Assembly: GCF_034120055.1 (NCBI RefSeq) | Contig: NZ_CP139368.1 | Span: forward strand, 3,534,001-3,598,000 | DNA: 64,000 nt | Source of the DNA: Microbacterium rhizosphaerae | GTDB lineage: Bacteria; Actinomycetota; Actinomycetes; Actinomycetales; Microbacteriaceae | Direction of reading: 5' to 3' | Shown here: positions 1 through 8,566 of the stretch, piece after piece | How the letters are laid out: each line of letters opens with the position of its first letter | How positions within the stretch are numbered: the stretch's first letter is position 1 | Translations under genes and position numbers: made by a program | Notes under the pieces: generated by a model | Told to the model about the DNA's origin: nothing | The model's database searches: none | What the model saw: only the letters and a program-made list of their open reading frames with translations

Positions 1-722
1 AACTCGCCCGCGTATCCCGCGGCGCCGGAGACCGGCATCCCGTGCACGATCAGTCCGCCGCCGATACCGCTCGCGCTGTCGAGGTACACCACGTCGTCGA
101 CGCCGCGGGCGGCGCCGTAGAGGTGCTCGGCGAGGGCGCCGAGACTCGCGTCGTTGCCGACATGGGCCGCCAGTCCGCTCGCTGCGGCGACGAGGTCGCG
201 CAGCGGCGCGTCCCGCCAGCCGAGGTGCGGCGCCTGGCGTACGAGACCGTCCGCGGCCCGCACGAGTCCAGGCACCGCGATGCCGACCCCGACGATCCGG
301 TGCCCGACGAGCTCGTCGGAGGCCCAGCTGCGCACCCGCTCGCCGATGAGGTCGGCGGTCGCCTGCGGGCTGAGCGGGCCGTCCACGGCGATGCGCTCGC
401 GCACGGCGACGGTCTGGTCGAGCCGGATCGCGCCGAGGGTGATCGCATCCACCTCCGTGTTCGCCGCGATCGCGACGACCGTGGGGTTCACGGAGGCCAT
501 CGGCGAGGGGCGACCGACGCGCTTGGTGGGCTCGGGCGCGCTCTCGTCCACGAGCCCGAGGTCGAGCAGCTCTGCCACGAGGCTCGCCGTCGTCGAGCGG
601 TTCAGACCGGTGCGCTCGGTGAGCGCGGCGCGCGATTGCGGACCGTCGAGGTGCACGATCTGCAGCACCCGGCCGAGGTTCGCCTCGCGCGCACCCAGCG
701 CCGCATCCATCGTCCCCGTCAT
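1..722 (-). CDS. ROK-family transcriptional repressor, XylR-like (3' end outside window)
   Basis: The visible 240 residues start [17 protein letters not shown] and show an N-terminal winged helix-turn-helix (about residues 10-60, with a [13 protein letters not shown] recognition segment), followed by a ROK sugar-kinase-like fold with VGIAVPGL and VGNDAS motifs. The C-terminal part, including the CxCGxxGC zinc motif, lies beyond the window edge. The ATG at 722 is preceded by TACAGT with exactly 6 nt between, so the mRNA is probably leaderless. The gene is divergent from xylA, which makes a xylose-responsive repressor of xylAB the natural reading; the ligand itself is inferred from context. Confidence 0.85.
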   Translation of the reverse strand, partial: MTGTMDAALGAREANLGRVLQIVHLDGPQSRAALTERTGLNRSTTASLVAELLDLGLVDESAPEPTKRVGRPSPMASVNPTVVAIAANTEVDAITLGAIRLDQTVAVRERIAVDGPLSPQATADLIGERVRSWASDELVGHRIVGVGIAVPGLVRAADGLVRQAPHLGWRDAPLRDLVAAASGLAAHVGNDASLGALAEHLYGAARGVDDVVYLDSASGIGGGLIVHGMPVSGAAGYAGE

Positions 723-762
723 CCCCTCACTGTATCGAGATGCTGTACGACCGCACCATATA

Positions 763-779
763 TGTTGTATGCTTCAACA
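763..779. promoter_or_regulatory. Candidate ROK/XylR operator in the xyl divergent region
   Basis: TGTTGTA-TGC-TTCAACA is an imperfect 7-bp inverted repeat (6 of 7 pairs) sitting 29 bp before the xylA start. A possible -10 box TATGCT (768-773) overlaps it, so binding would block xylA transcription. The repressor assignment is inferred from the adjacent ROK gene. Confidence 0.5.
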
Positions 780-808
780 AATACTATTCGACGAGGAACA
801 GGAAGACC

Positions 809-2002
809 ATGCCCATCCCCATGCCCACACGCGACGACAAGTTCTCCTTCGGCCTCTGGACCATCGGCTACAACGGCGCCGACCCCTTCGGCGGCCCGAC
901 CCGCCCGCCGCTCGACGTCGTGCACGCGGTCGAGAAGCTCTCCGAGCTCGGCGCATACGGACTCACCTTCCACGACGACGACCTCTTCGCATTCGGATCG
1001 ACGGATGCCGAGCGCCAGACGCAGATCGACCGGCTCAAGGGTGCGCTCGCCGACACCGGCCTCATCGTGCCGATGGTGACCACGAACCTCTTCTCCCCGC
1101 CGGTGTTCAAGGACGGCGGCTTCACCTCCAACGACCGTCAGGTGCGCCGCTTCGCGCTGCGCAAGGTCCTGCGCAACCTCGACCTCGCCGCCGAGCTCGG
1201 CGCCAAGACCTTCGTCATGTGGGGCGGCCGCGAGGGCGCAGAGTACGACGCGGCCAAGGACATCCGCGCCGCGCTCGAGCGCTACCGCGAGGCCGTGAAC
1301 CTCCTCGGCCAGTACGTGACCGACAAGGGCTACGACATCCGCTTCGCGATCGAGCCGAAGCCGAACGAGCCCCGCGGCGACATCCTGCTGCCGACCGTGG
1401 GTCACGCCCTCGCCTTCATCGACTCGCTCGAGCGTCCCGAGCTGGTCGGACTGAACCCCGAGGTCGGCCACGAGCAGATGGCCGGTCTGAACTTCGCCGC
1501 CGGCATCGCCCAGGCGCTGTACCACGACAAGCTCTTCCACATCGACCTCAACGGACAGCGCGGCATCAAGTACGACCAGGACCTCGTGTTCGGCCACGGC
1601 GACCTGCACAACGCGTTCGCGCTCGTCGACCTGCTCGAGAACGGCGGCCCGGACGGCGGCCAGGCCTACACCGGCCCGCGCCACTTCGACTACAAGCCGT
1701 CGCGCACCGAGGACGAGAGCGGCGTGTGGGACTCCGCCGCCGCGAACATGCGGATGTACCTGCTGCTGAAGGAGCGCGCACAGGCCTTCCGCGCCGACCC
1801 TGAGGTGCAGGAGGCGCTCGCGGCCTCCCGCGTCGCGGAGCTGCGCACGACGACGCTCGCCGAGGGCGAGTCGTACGACGACCTGCTCGCCGACCGCTCG
1901 GCGTTCGAGAACTTCGACCCGAGCCAGTACTTCGGCGGCAAGGGCTTCGGATTCGTGCGCCTGCAGCAGCTCGCGAGCGAGCACCTCATGGGCGCTCGCT
2001 GA
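809..2002 (+). CDS. xylA: Xylose isomerase
   Basis: Converts D-xylose to D-xylulose in the cytoplasm; it is a TIM-barrel metalloenzyme needing two divalent ions. The 397-residue product has the length of actinobacterial class I enzymes. The catalytic His55/Asp58 pair is in GLTFHDDDL, and the metal ligands are visible in [31 protein letters not shown] and [12 protein letters not shown] chose the ATG at 809, which has GGAAG upstream and gives the normal [18 protein letters not shown] start; the reading frame is open further upstream, but that would run through the operator. xylB begins one base after the stop, so the two are translationally coupled. Confidence 0.97.
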   Translation: MPIPMPTRDDKFSFGLWTIGYNGADPFGGPTRPPLDVVHAVEKLSELGAYGLTFHDDDLFAFGSTDAERQTQIDRLKGALADTGLIVPMVTTNLFSPPVFKDGGFTSNDRQVRRFALRKVLRNLDLAAELGAKTFVMWGGREGAEYDAAKDIRAALERYREAVNLLGQYVTDKGYDIRFAIEPKPNEPRGDILLPTVGHALAFIDSLERPELVGLNPEVGHEQMAGLNFAAGIAQALYHDKLFHIDLNGQRGIKYDQDLVFGHGDLHNAFALVDLLENGGPDGGQAYTGPRHFDYKPSRTEDESGVWDSAAANMRMYLLLKERAQAFRADPEVQEALAASRVAELRTTTLAEGESYDDLLADRSAFENFDPSQYFGGKGFGFVRLQQLASEHLMGAR

Positions 2003-2003
2003 C

Positions 2004-3398
2004 ATGCCCGCACGGACGTTGGTGGCGGGCGTCGATTCCTCGACGCAGTCCTGCAAGGTCGTGATCGTCGACGTCGCCACCGGCGCCACCGTGCGCACGG
2101 GGCGCGCGGCGCACCCGGAGGGCACCGAGGTCGATCCCGAAGCGTGGTGGGTCGCCCTCCAGGCCGCGATCACGGATGCGGGCGGTCTCGCCGATGTCGC
2201 CGCGATCTCGATCGCGGGCCAGCAGCACGGCATGGTCGCGCTGGACGCGCAGGGAGCGGTCATCCGTCCCGCCCTGCTCTGGAACGACACCCGTTCGGCG
2301 GAGGCCGCGGCCGACCTCGTGACGGAGGTCGGCGCTGCGGAGTACGCGGAGCGGACGGGTGTCGTCCCCGTCGCGTCGTTCACTGCGACGAAGCTGCGGT
2401 GGCTGCGCGATGCGGAACCCGAGAACGCCGCGCGCGTGGCCGCCGTCGCGCTGCCGCACGACTGGCTGACGTGGCGGCTGCGCGGATTCGGCCCATCACG
2501 ACCGGACTTCTCCGAGCTCATCACGGACCGGTCGGATGCCTCGGGCACGGCGTATTGGGGCGACGAAGGATACGACCGCGACCTGCTCGTCCGGGCGCTC
2601 GGACACGACGTCGTCCTGCCCCGCGTGCTCGGACCCGCCGAGAGCGTGCGGGCGGGCGAACTCGTCGTGGGCGCGGGCGCAGGCGACAACGCGGCCGGGG
2701 CTCTCGGTCTCGACGCTGCACCCGGCGATGTCGTCGTCTCGCTGGGCACCTCCGGCACGGTCTTCGCCGTGACGGATGCGCCCGTGGCCGACCCGACGGG
2801 CACGGTCGCCGGCTTCGCGGATGCCGCCGGCGGCTTCCTCCCGCTCATCGCGACCCTGAACGCCGCCCGGGTGCTCGACGCGATCGCGGCTCTGCTCGGC
2901 GTGACCCACGACGAGCTCGGCGACCTCGCGCTCGAGGCTCCGGCAGGCTCGGGCGGCGTGGTGCTCGTGCCGTGGTTCGAGGGCGAGCGCACGCCGAATC
3001 TCCCCGACGCCCGCGCATCCGTCTCGGGGCTGTCGCTCGCCACGGCGACGCGGCCGCACCTGGCCCGGGCCGCGATCGAGGGGATGCTGTGCTCCCTCGC
3101 GCTGGGCCTGGAGGCGATACGCGACCTGGGCGTTGACGCGCAGCGCATCCGGCTCATCGGCGGTGCCGCGCGCAATGCCGCCGTCGCGCGCATCGCTGCG
3201 CAGGTGTTCGACATCCCGGTGACCGTGCCGCAGCCGGGCGAGTACGTCGCCATGGGCGCCGCGCGCCAGGCGGCGTGGGCGCTGACGGGCACGCGTCCCG
3301 CGTGGGACGTCGAGGTCGAGGCCTCCCCGGCCGTCGACACCCGGCCCGAGATCCTCGCGGGCTATCGGATCGCGGCGGAGAGGGCGGCTTCGGCCTGA
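2004..3398 (+). CDS. xylB: Xylulokinase (FGGY family)
   Basis: Phosphorylates D-xylulose to D-xylulose 5-phosphate, completing entry of xylose into the pentose phosphate pathway. The 464-residue protein has the two actin-like FGGY domains: the N-terminal phosphate-binding [13 protein letters not shown], the GQQHGM and LWNDTRS substrate-binding segments, the [10 protein letters not shown] segment carrying the catalytic Asp, SLGTSGTVF, and the C-terminal [14 protein letters not shown] adenosine-binding motif. It starts one base after the xylA stop. Its last 37 bases overlap the 3' end of the convergent MarR gene. Confidence 0.95.
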   Translation: MPARTLVAGVDSSTQSCKVVIVDVATGATVRTGRAAHPEGTEVDPEAWWVALQAAITDAGGLADVAAISIAGQQHGMVALDAQGAVIRPALLWNDTRSAEAAADLVTEVGAAEYAERTGVVPVASFTATKLRWLRDAEPENAARVAAVALPHDWLTWRLRGFGPSRPDFSELITDRSDASGTAYWGDEGYDRDLLVRALGHDVVLPRVLGPAESVRAGELVVGAGAGDNAAGALGLDAAPGDVVVSLGTSGTVFAVTDAPVADPTGTVAGFADAAGGFLPLIATLNAARVLDAIAALLGVTHDELGDLALEAPAGSGGVVLVPWFEGERTPNLPDARASVSGLSLATATRPHLARAAIEGMLCSLALGLEAIRDLGVDAQRIRLIGGAARNAAVARIAAQVFDIPVTVPQPGEYVAMGAARQAAWALTGTRPAWDVEVEASPAVDTRPEILAGYRIAAERAASA

Positions 3399-3940
3399 TC
3401 GCTCCGGGGCGGGACCGCATCGGCGGTCTCGCCCTGAGCGTGCGCGGCCTCGGACTCCGCTTCGGCTTCGGCGCACGCAGACTCGCACTGCGCGCTCGCC
3501 GCGGCCAGGACCTTCGCCGAGATCTCGCCGAGTGCGCGCTGCTCGCGCTCGTCGAGGACGTCGAAGAAGATCTCGCGCATGGCCGTGAGGCGCTCGGGGA
3601 GCGCCGCGGCGACAGTCGCACGCCCGGCCTCGGTGAGCTCCACCCACGTGCCGCGCATGTCCGCACTGCACTCGCGGCGCGCGATGAGTCCGCGCGACTC
3701 CATGCGGCGGAGCTGATGCGAGAGCCGGCTCTTCTCCCAGCCGATGGATGCGGCCAGCTCACCGGCGCGCAGCGCCTGATCGTCGGCCTCGAGAAGCGCC
3801 GAGAGCACGTCGAAGTCCGGGCCGGACACGGATGCGCCGTTGAGCCGCGCCTCGACGGCGGCCTCCAGCATCCGGTGCATCGTCGTGAACGCGCGCCACA
3901 CGGACCATTCGGTCTCGCTCACCGCCGGGCATTCATCCAT
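3362..3940 (-). CDS. MarR-family regulator
   Basis: A 192-residue winged-helix protein beginning [15 protein letters not shown]. The HTH lies at about residues 55-85 ([29 protein letters not shown]) and is followed by the wing [16 protein letters not shown]. The C-terminal 45 residues form an acidic Ala/Glu-rich tail that is unusual for the family. It is divergent from the FMN reductase gene and separated from it by a 40-bp dyad, which it probably binds. The start ATG at 3940 has a GAGAAT -10-like box 7 nt upstream and no Shine-Dalgarno, suggesting a leaderless mRNA. The 3' end overlaps xylB tail to tail. Confidence 0.9.
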   Translation of the reverse strand: MDECPAVSETEWSVWRAFTTMHRMLEAAVEARLNGASVSGPDFDVLSALLEADDQALRAGELAASIGWEKSRLSHQLRRMESRGLIARRECSADMRGTWVELTEAGRATVAAALPERLTAMREIFFDVLDEREQRALGEISAKVLAAASAQCESACAEAEAESEAAHAQGETADAVPPRSDQAEAALSAAIR

Positions 3941-3965
3941 GGATTCGATTCTCCCACGGGTTGGG

Positions 3966-4005
3966 TGACACGTCAATTTATGCGTTAGCATAAGTTGACG
4001 CGTCA
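3966..4005. promoter_or_regulatory. 40-bp imperfect dyad, probable MarR operator
   Basis: The two 20-bp halves match at 16 of 20 positions. The core TTATGC-GTTA-GCATAA (3978-3993) is a perfect palindrome and the outer arms TGACACGTCAA / TTGACGCGTCA match at 10 of 11. It occupies the region between the divergent MarR and reductase genes. A TAGCAT -10 candidate for the rightward gene lies inside the core. Confidence 0.65.
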
Positions 4006-4042
4006 TCAACAGACGCGCGTCTCCCCAGAGATTGGACTCCCC

Positions 4043-4642
4043 GTGACTGACCTCACCATCGGCATCATCGTCGGCAGCACCCGCCCCGGCCGCGTCGGAC
4101 ATCTCGTCGGCGACTGGGTCAAGGCGAACGCATCGGCGCCCGGCGTGACCTTCGAGCTCGTCGACCTGCACGACTACAAGCTGCCGCTGCTCGAGGAGTC
4201 CTTCCCCTCCCCCGCCGGCTCGTTCGCGGGCGCCGAGGCCAACCGCTGGGCGCACAAGGTCGACGAGTTCGACGGCTACATCTTCGTCGTCGGCGAGTAC
4301 AACCACTCGCTGCCCGCCGCCATCAAGAACGCCCTCGACTACGTGAAGTTCGAGTGGGCGAACAAGTCGGCCGGCATCGTGAGCTACGGCTCGATGGGCG
4401 GCGCCCGCTCGGCCGAGCACCTGCGCCAGATCTTCGGCGAGCTGCAGGTCGCCGACGTGCGCCAGCAGGTCATGTTCTCGCTGTTCACGGACTTCGCCGG
4501 CTTCGGGACGGCTGAGGTCGCGTTCACCCCGGCCCACATGAAGGTCTCCGAGCTCGACACGCTCGTCGAGCAGGTCGTGTCGTGGGCCGGCGCGCTGCGC
4601 TCGGTGCGCGAGCTCGCGACCGAGGAGCAGGCCGCAGCCTGA
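4043..4642 (+). CDS. NADPH-dependent FMN reductase (flavodoxin-like fold)
   Basis: A 199-residue NAD(P)H:FMN/quinone reductase-type protein. The phosphate-binding loop [13 protein letters not shown] is near the N terminus, and [17 protein letters not shown] is the characteristic flavin-contact segment at about residue 85. Such enzymes reduce flavins, quinones or azo compounds in the cytosol and are often induced by electrophiles or oxidants through a divergent MarR regulator, as the layout suggests here. I chose the GTG at 4043 because the fold starts directly after it; an in-frame TTG at 3995 would lie inside the operator. A strong terminator follows 13 bp after the stop. Confidence 0.88.
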   Translation: MTDLTIGIIVGSTRPGRVGHLVGDWVKANASAPGVTFELVDLHDYKLPLLEESFPSPAGSFAGAEANRWAHKVDEFDGYIFVVGEYNHSLPAAIKNALDYVKFEWANKSAGIVSYGSMGGARSAEHLRQIFGELQVADVRQQVMFSLFTDFAGFGTAEVAFTPAHMKVSELDTLVEQVVSWAGALRSVRELATEEQAAA

Positions 4643-4655
4643 CCCATCGCCATCG

Positions 4656-4686
4656 CGAAGCCCCGGCCGCCTCGGCCGGGGCTTCG
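4656..4686 (+). terminator. Rho-independent-type hairpin after the FMN reductase gene
   Basis: A GAAGCCCCGGCC / GGCCGGGGCTTC stem of 12 bp plus one flanking C-G pair encloses a 5-nt loop. There is no real T tract, as is common in high-GC actinobacteria. It lies between convergent genes and may serve both. Confidence 0.75.
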
Positions 4687-4698
4687 TCGCGTCCGGCG

Positions 4699-5112
4699 TC
4701 AGGCCTGCCGGTTCGCGCCCGGCCGGACCGCATCCCGGATGCCGGACGCCATCACCTGGCCGCCGCTCGTGAGCAAGGCCCGCCGCCACGGCAGGATGCC
4801 GTCGATCTCGATCTGGATGGAGATCGAGAGGATCGTCCGGATCAGAACGATGATGCCGAGGATCAGCGCCTCCTCGAGGGTGGGCTCGCGCAGCGTGCGG
4901 ATGAGGTCGGCCGCGACGAGCACCTCGAGGGCGAGCAGGATGGCGCCGCCGAGCGTCGAGCGAACGGTCCGGAAGGTGCTCACGGCACCCTCACGACGGA
5001 TGACCGACCGGATGCTGAGAGCCAGCGCGAGGATGAACCCGACGACCAGCACCGCCGCACCCGCGATCTCGAACACGATCGCGAGGGAGTCGAAGAGGTG
5101 CTCGATGCTCAT
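4699..5112 (-). CDS. DUF1622 family membrane protein
   Basis: A 137-residue protein with three predicted membrane helices (about residues 5-33, 55-75 and 85-108) and a basic cytoplasmic loop between the first two. It resembles the DUF1622 family, whose members are small integral membrane proteins of unknown function. The ATG overlaps the stop of the upstream copper ATPase gene (ATGA), so it is translationally coupled to the pump and may assist it, but nothing in the sequence proves a role in metal handling. Confidence 0.75.
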   Translation of the reverse strand: MSIEHLFDSLAIVFEIAGAAVLVVGFILALALSIRSVIRREGAVSTFRTVRSTLGGAILLALEVLVAADLIRTLREPTLEEALILGIIVLIRTILSISIQIEIDGILPWRRALLTSGGQVMASGIRDAVRPGANRQA

Positions 5113-7211
5113 GACGCCGATCGTAGGGCGTGTCCGGGGCGAAGGTCGAGGCGGCGCAGCAGCTGCGCGTTGAGCGCCACGACGATCGTGGACAGCGACA
5201 TGAGGATCGCGCCGACGGACATCGGCAGCACGAACCCGATCGGCGCGAGGACGCCCGCGGCGAGCGGCACCGCGATCAGGTTGTACCCGCCCGCCCACCA
5301 CAGGTTCTGGGTCATCTTGCGATAGCTGGCGTGGGACAGCTCGATGACGGAGACCACCGAACGCGGATCGGAGCTCGCGAGGATGACGTCCGCCGATGCG
5401 ATCGCCACGTCGGTGCCGGCGCCGATCGCGAGACCGACGTCGGCCTGCGCGAGCGCCGGCGCGTCGTTCACCCCGTCGCCCACCATCGCGACCCGGCGAC
5501 CGGAACGCTGGAGCTCGGCGACCCTCCCCGCCTTGTCCTCGGGTCGCACCCCCGCGAACACCCTGTCGATGCCGAGATCGGCGGCGACGGTCCGGGCGAC
5601 CGCCTCGGCGTCTCCCGTCATCATCACGACGTGGATGCCGCGCGCGTGGAGCGCGTCGACGGCCTCGCGGGATTCGGGGCGCACCTCGTCGGCGAGCGCC
5701 AGGGCTCCGACGATCAGCCCGTCGCGCACGACGTGCAGGACGATGGCACCCTCGCGGCGCCACCGGGTCACGGCATCCGAATCGGGCCGGGCGGCCCCCT
5801 CGATGTCGTCCCGCAGCCGCGGGCCGCCGACCCTGACGTCGTGGCCGTCGACGACGGCGCGCACACCGACCGCGGGCGACGACGCGAACCCGGTCGCCGG
5901 TCGGATCGGGATGCCGCGCTGCGCAGCCGCGCGCACGACGGCCTTGCCGAGCGGATGTTCGCTGTCCGCCTCCGCCGCCGCGGCCAGGGCGAGCAGCTCG
6001 TCGTCGGTCGTGAGGGATTCGACGCCGATGACCGAAGGCTCGCCCTTGGTGAGCGTGCCCGTCTTGTCGAAGATCACGGTGTCGACGATCCGCATGGCCT
6101 CCAGCGCCGAGCGCTCGGTGACGAGGATGCCGCCGCGGGCGGCGCGCTCGGTCGCGATCGAGACGACGAGCGGGATCGCGAGACCCAATGCGTGCGGGCA
6201 GGCGATCACGAGCACGGTGATCGTGCGCACGACGGCGTCGTCGGGAAGGCCGATCAGGGTCCAGACGACGGCCGTGACGAGCGCGGCGCCGAGCGCGAAC
6301 CAGAAGAGCCACGCCGCGGCGCGATCCGCGAGCAGCTGCGCGCGGGACGTCGAGTTCTGCGCCTGTTCGACGAGTCGCCGGATGCCGGCCAGCGTCGTGT
6401 CGTCGCCGGTCGCGGTCACCTCCACCCGCAGCCCGGAGTCGGTGGCCACGGTGCCGGCGGTGACCGGATCGCCGACCGTCCGGTCCACGGCGCGGGACTC
6501 GCCCGTGATCATGGACTCGTCCATCGCCGCGCTCCCGTCGACGATGCGCCCGTCGGCCGGGACGCCGCCACCGGGACGCACGAGCACGACGTCTCCGACC
6601 ATCAGATCCGAGGGGCTCACGGTCTCGATGCCGTCCGGGGTGACACGTTCGGCCTCGTCGGGCAGCAGAGCAGCCAGCGAGTCGAGCGCGGACATGGTCT
6701 GGACGAGCGCGCGCATCTCGAGCCAGTGCCCCAAGAGCATGACGACGATCAGGAGCGCCAGCTCCCACCAGAACTCGAGCTCGTGATCGAGGACGCCCAC
6801 AGTCGCGCCCCATGATGCGACGAAGGCGACGGTGATCGCGAGACCGACGAGGAGCATCATGCCGGGCTTGCGCGACCTCAGCTCTGCGACCGCCCCGCTG
6901 AGGAACGGCCACCCGCCCCAGAAATACATGACGGTTCCGAGCACGGGCGCGATCCACGCCGCCCAGGACGGGACGTCGTAGCCGACGATCATGGCGAACA
7001 TCGTCGATGTCGCGACGACAGGGACGGCGAGGACGAGGTTGATCCAGAACAGCCTTCGGAACCTCAGGGCGTGGCCGGCGCCGTGCCCCGCGTGCCCCGC
7101 GTGACCACCGTGATCGGCAGGGCTTGCGGCGCCGGAGTGGTCCGAGTGATCGGCGTGCGGCCTCCCGTGGGCGGGGTGATCGGCGTGATCGGTGCCGTGG
7201 TGATCTGTCAT
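5109..7211 (-). CDS. copB: CopB-type (P1B-3) copper-translocating P-type ATPase
   Basis: A 700-residue ATP-driven metal exporter in the cytoplasmic membrane. The first 50 residues form a His-rich tail (repeated HADH, HGGHAGH) that replaces a CxxC metal-binding domain. The membrane metal site is CPH (Cys338-Pro-His340), which together with YNLIAVPLAAG and MSLST marks the P1B-3 group (Cu2+/Ag+). The phosphorylation motif DKTGT starts at Asp382; SEHPLG, MMTGD and GDGVNDAPAL complete the ATPase domain. The TGES actuator motif appears as MITGES. The downstream DUF1622 gene is coupled by ATGA. A CsoR-like palindrome 43 bp upstream suggests copper control. Confidence 0.93.
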   Translation of the reverse strand: MTDHHGTDHADHPAHGRPHADHSDHSGAASPADHGGHAGHAGHGAGHALRFRRLFWINLVLAVPVVATSTMFAMIVGYDVPSWAAWIAPVLGTVMYFWGGWPFLSGAVAELRSRKPGMMLLVGLAITVAFVASWGATVGVLDHELEFWWELALLIVVMLLGHWLEMRALVQTMSALDSLAALLPDEAERVTPDGIETVSPSDLMVGDVVLVRPGGGVPADGRIVDGSAAMDESMITGESRAVDRTVGDPVTAGTVATDSGLRVEVTATGDDTTLAGIRRLVEQAQNSTSRAQLLADRAAAWLFWFALGAALVTAVVWTLIGLPDDAVVRTITVLVIACPHALGLAIPLVVSIATERAARGGILVTERSALEAMRIVDTVIFDKTGTLTKGEPSVIGVESLTTDDELLALAAAAEADSEHPLGKAVVRAAAQRGIPIRPATGFASSPAVGVRAVVDGHDVRVGGPRLRDDIEGAARPDSDAVTRWRREGAIVLHVVRDGLIVGALALADEVRPESREAVDALHARGIHVVMMTGDAEAVARTVAADLGIDRVFAGVRPEDKAGRVAELQRSGRRVAMVGDGVNDAPALAQADVGLAIGAGTDVAIASADVILASSDPRSVVSVIELSHASYRKMTQNLWWAGGYNLIAVPLAAGVLAPIGFVLPMSVGAILMSLSTIVVALNAQLLRRLDLRPGHALRSAS

Positions 7212-7253
7212 CTCGCCGTCCTTCGTGTCGCGGTCTCCACACCTTCAATCAAG

Positions 7254-7270
7254 ATACCCCAGGGGGGTAT
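7254..7270. promoter_or_regulatory. CsoR-like operator upstream of copB
   Basis: ATACCCC-AGG-GGGGTAT is a perfect 7-bp inverted repeat with the G-tract/TA-edge form known for CsoR-family copper sensors. It lies 43-59 bp upstream of the copper ATPase start, where a repressor would block transcription. No csoR gene is present in this window. Confidence 0.65.
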
Positions 7271-7393
7271 TCCCGGAGGGAGGCCATCACGTCCCGTCTC
7301 CCGCCTCAGACCCGTGCCCCCGCTCGGGCGACGGAGCACGAGCTATGAGTCGCATAAGAATCACGAAAAGATAACGCCAACCCCTTCCCCCTC

Positions 7394-7409
7394 GTTACCG
7401 TTCCGTTAT
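7394..7409 (+). promoter_or_regulatory. GTTAC-N6-GTTAT direct repeat, MtrA-box-like
   Basis: Two pentamers 11 bp apart (GTTAC at 7394, GTTAT at 7405) read on the other strand as ATAAC-N6-GTAAC, the form reported for the actinobacterial response regulator MtrA. Another ATAAC lies at 7371. A TAGAGT -10-like box follows at 7409-7414. The assignment is by resemblance only. Confidence 0.3.
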
Positions 7410-7420
7410 AGAGTGTGAAC

Positions 7421-7521
7421 ACGGTAGTTGTTTTGCTGTGGCAGCTGCCGACATGTGATTGCAGGACACTCTTGGTGCAAGGGACAAGGGCCGATCGGGA
7501 GCCTCTCCGATCGGCCCTTTC
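7421..7521 (+). ncRNA. Possible small RNA of about 100 nt
   Basis: The 344-bp stretch 7212-7555 has no convincing protein gene. Its right half holds a promoter-like TAGAGT (7409-7414), about 65 nt of non-repetitive sequence, and then a strong hairpin ending in CCCTTT at 7520, which together look like a short independent transcript. The hairpin alone could instead be an orphan terminator, although the flanking genes both read leftward, so it would then be in an odd place for either. A GTG-initiated 45-codon frame runs through the hairpin and is not convincing. Confidence 0.3.
7486..7520 (+). terminator. Strong intrinsic terminator
   Basis: AAGGGCCGATCGG pairs perfectly with CCGATCGGCCCTT (13 bp) around an 8-nt loop and ends in TTT on the plus strand. 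On the minus strand it lies 36 bp after the acetyl xylan esterase stop and could also end that transcript. Confidence 0.75.
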
Positions 7522-7555
7522 TCCTGCGCCAGCCCGTGGCGAGGAGCGCTGAGCA

Positions 7556-8521
7556 CTAGACGCGAGCGCGCAGGAACGCCGCCTGCTCGAGCCACTGGTA
7601 GGCCTGGCCGCCCTCGTGGTCGTTGAACGGGTACACCGAGATCTCGCGCGGGGCCGCGTACCGGTTGAACGCCGCGTAGACCGTGGAGGGCGGGCAGGTC
7701 TGATCCATCAACGCGACCGAGAACAGCGCCGGTGTCGTGGCGCGCCGGGCGAAGTTCGCGCCGTCGAAGTACGAGAGCGTGTCGAAGATCCGGCTCTCCG
7801 CGCCCCGGTGCACGGAGAGATAGCGGACGATCTCCTCATACGGGAAGTGGTCGGTGAGACCCACGGCTCGCTCGAAGTGGCAGAGGAAGGGGACGTCCGG
7901 CATGACCGCGACGAGCCCCTCGCAGAGGGCGCCGGCCGCCAGCGTGATCCCGCCGCCCTGGCTGCCGCCGGTGACCGCGACGCGAGAGGGGTCGACCTGC
8001 GACATGGTGCGGACGGCATCCACCGCGCGGGCCGCATCCGTGAACACACGCCGGTAGTAGTAGTCGGCGGGGTCCTCGATGCCGCGCGTCATGAAGCCCG
8101 GCGTAGACGGGCCGGTGCCGTGCGGATCGGGTGTGTGGCCGCCCATCCCCCAGCCCGCACCCTGCCCGCGTGTGTCCATCAGGAAATACGCGAACCCGGC
8201 CGCGGGCCACTGCAGGCGCTCGGTGGGAAGGCCCCGGCCGCCGCCGTATCCGATGAACTCGACGACGGCGGGCAGCGGCTCGCTCGCTCCCGCCGGAACG
8301 ACGAACCATCCCTTGACGGGATCGCCGCCGAAGCCGGGGAAGGTGACATCGAAGACGTCGAACGCGGTGAGCGGCGTCTCCACGCGTTCGGCGACGACCT
8401 CGCCCCCCATCGCACGGGCTTCGGCCAGCGTCGCCCGCCAGAAGTCGTCGAAGTCGGCGGGCTCGCGCACGTCCGGACGGTAGGACTCGAGTTCGGGAAG
8501 GGTCATCTCCAGCCACGGCAT
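7556..8521 (-). CDS. Acetyl xylan esterase / cephalosporin-C deacetylase (CE7)
   Basis: A 321-residue alpha/beta hydrolase that removes acetyl groups from xylooligosaccharides and some other acetyl esters. The CE7 signatures are all visible: the N-terminal LPELESYRPDVREPADFDDFW segment, the oxyanion region DTRGQG (residues 116-121), the nucleophile Ser187 in GGSQGG, Asp273 in LMDQTCPPS and His302 in NDHEGG. There is no signal peptide, as usual for CE7, so acetylated oligosaccharides would have to be imported. The ATG at 8521 matches the family N terminus and has TAGCGT 7 nt upstream; a second ATG at 8530 would add three residues. It fits the xylan theme of this locus. Confidence 0.93.
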   Translation of the reverse strand: MPWLEMTLPELESYRPDVREPADFDDFWRATLAEARAMGGEVVAERVETPLTAFDVFDVTFPGFGGDPVKGWFVVPAGASEPLPAVVEFIGYGGGRGLPTERLQWPAAGFAYFLMDTRGQGAGWGMGGHTPDPHGTGPSTPGFMTRGIEDPADYYYRRVFTDAARAVDAVRTMSQVDPSRVAVTGGSQGGGITLAAGALCEGLVAVMPDVPFLCHFERAVGLTDHFPYEEIVRYLSVHRGAESRIFDTLSYFDGANFARRATTPALFSVALMDQTCPPSTVYAAFNRYAAPREISVYPFNDHEGGQAYQWLEQAAFLRARV

Positions 8522-8566
8522 GCATCCCACGCTATCGGGGCCGCGAGGTGCGAGAGGACATCGCGG

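Noticed and set aside
154..1803. Long open frame on the plus strand over the ROK gene and xylA
   Set aside because: It is Arg/Pro/Ala-rich shadow translation opposite and out of frame with two clear genes; high-GC DNA produces such frames everywhere.
7415..7553. GTG-initiated frame of about 45 codons in the region between copB and the esterase
   Set aside because: It lacks a ribosome site and reads through the strong terminator hairpin; a small RNA or orphan terminator is a better explanation.
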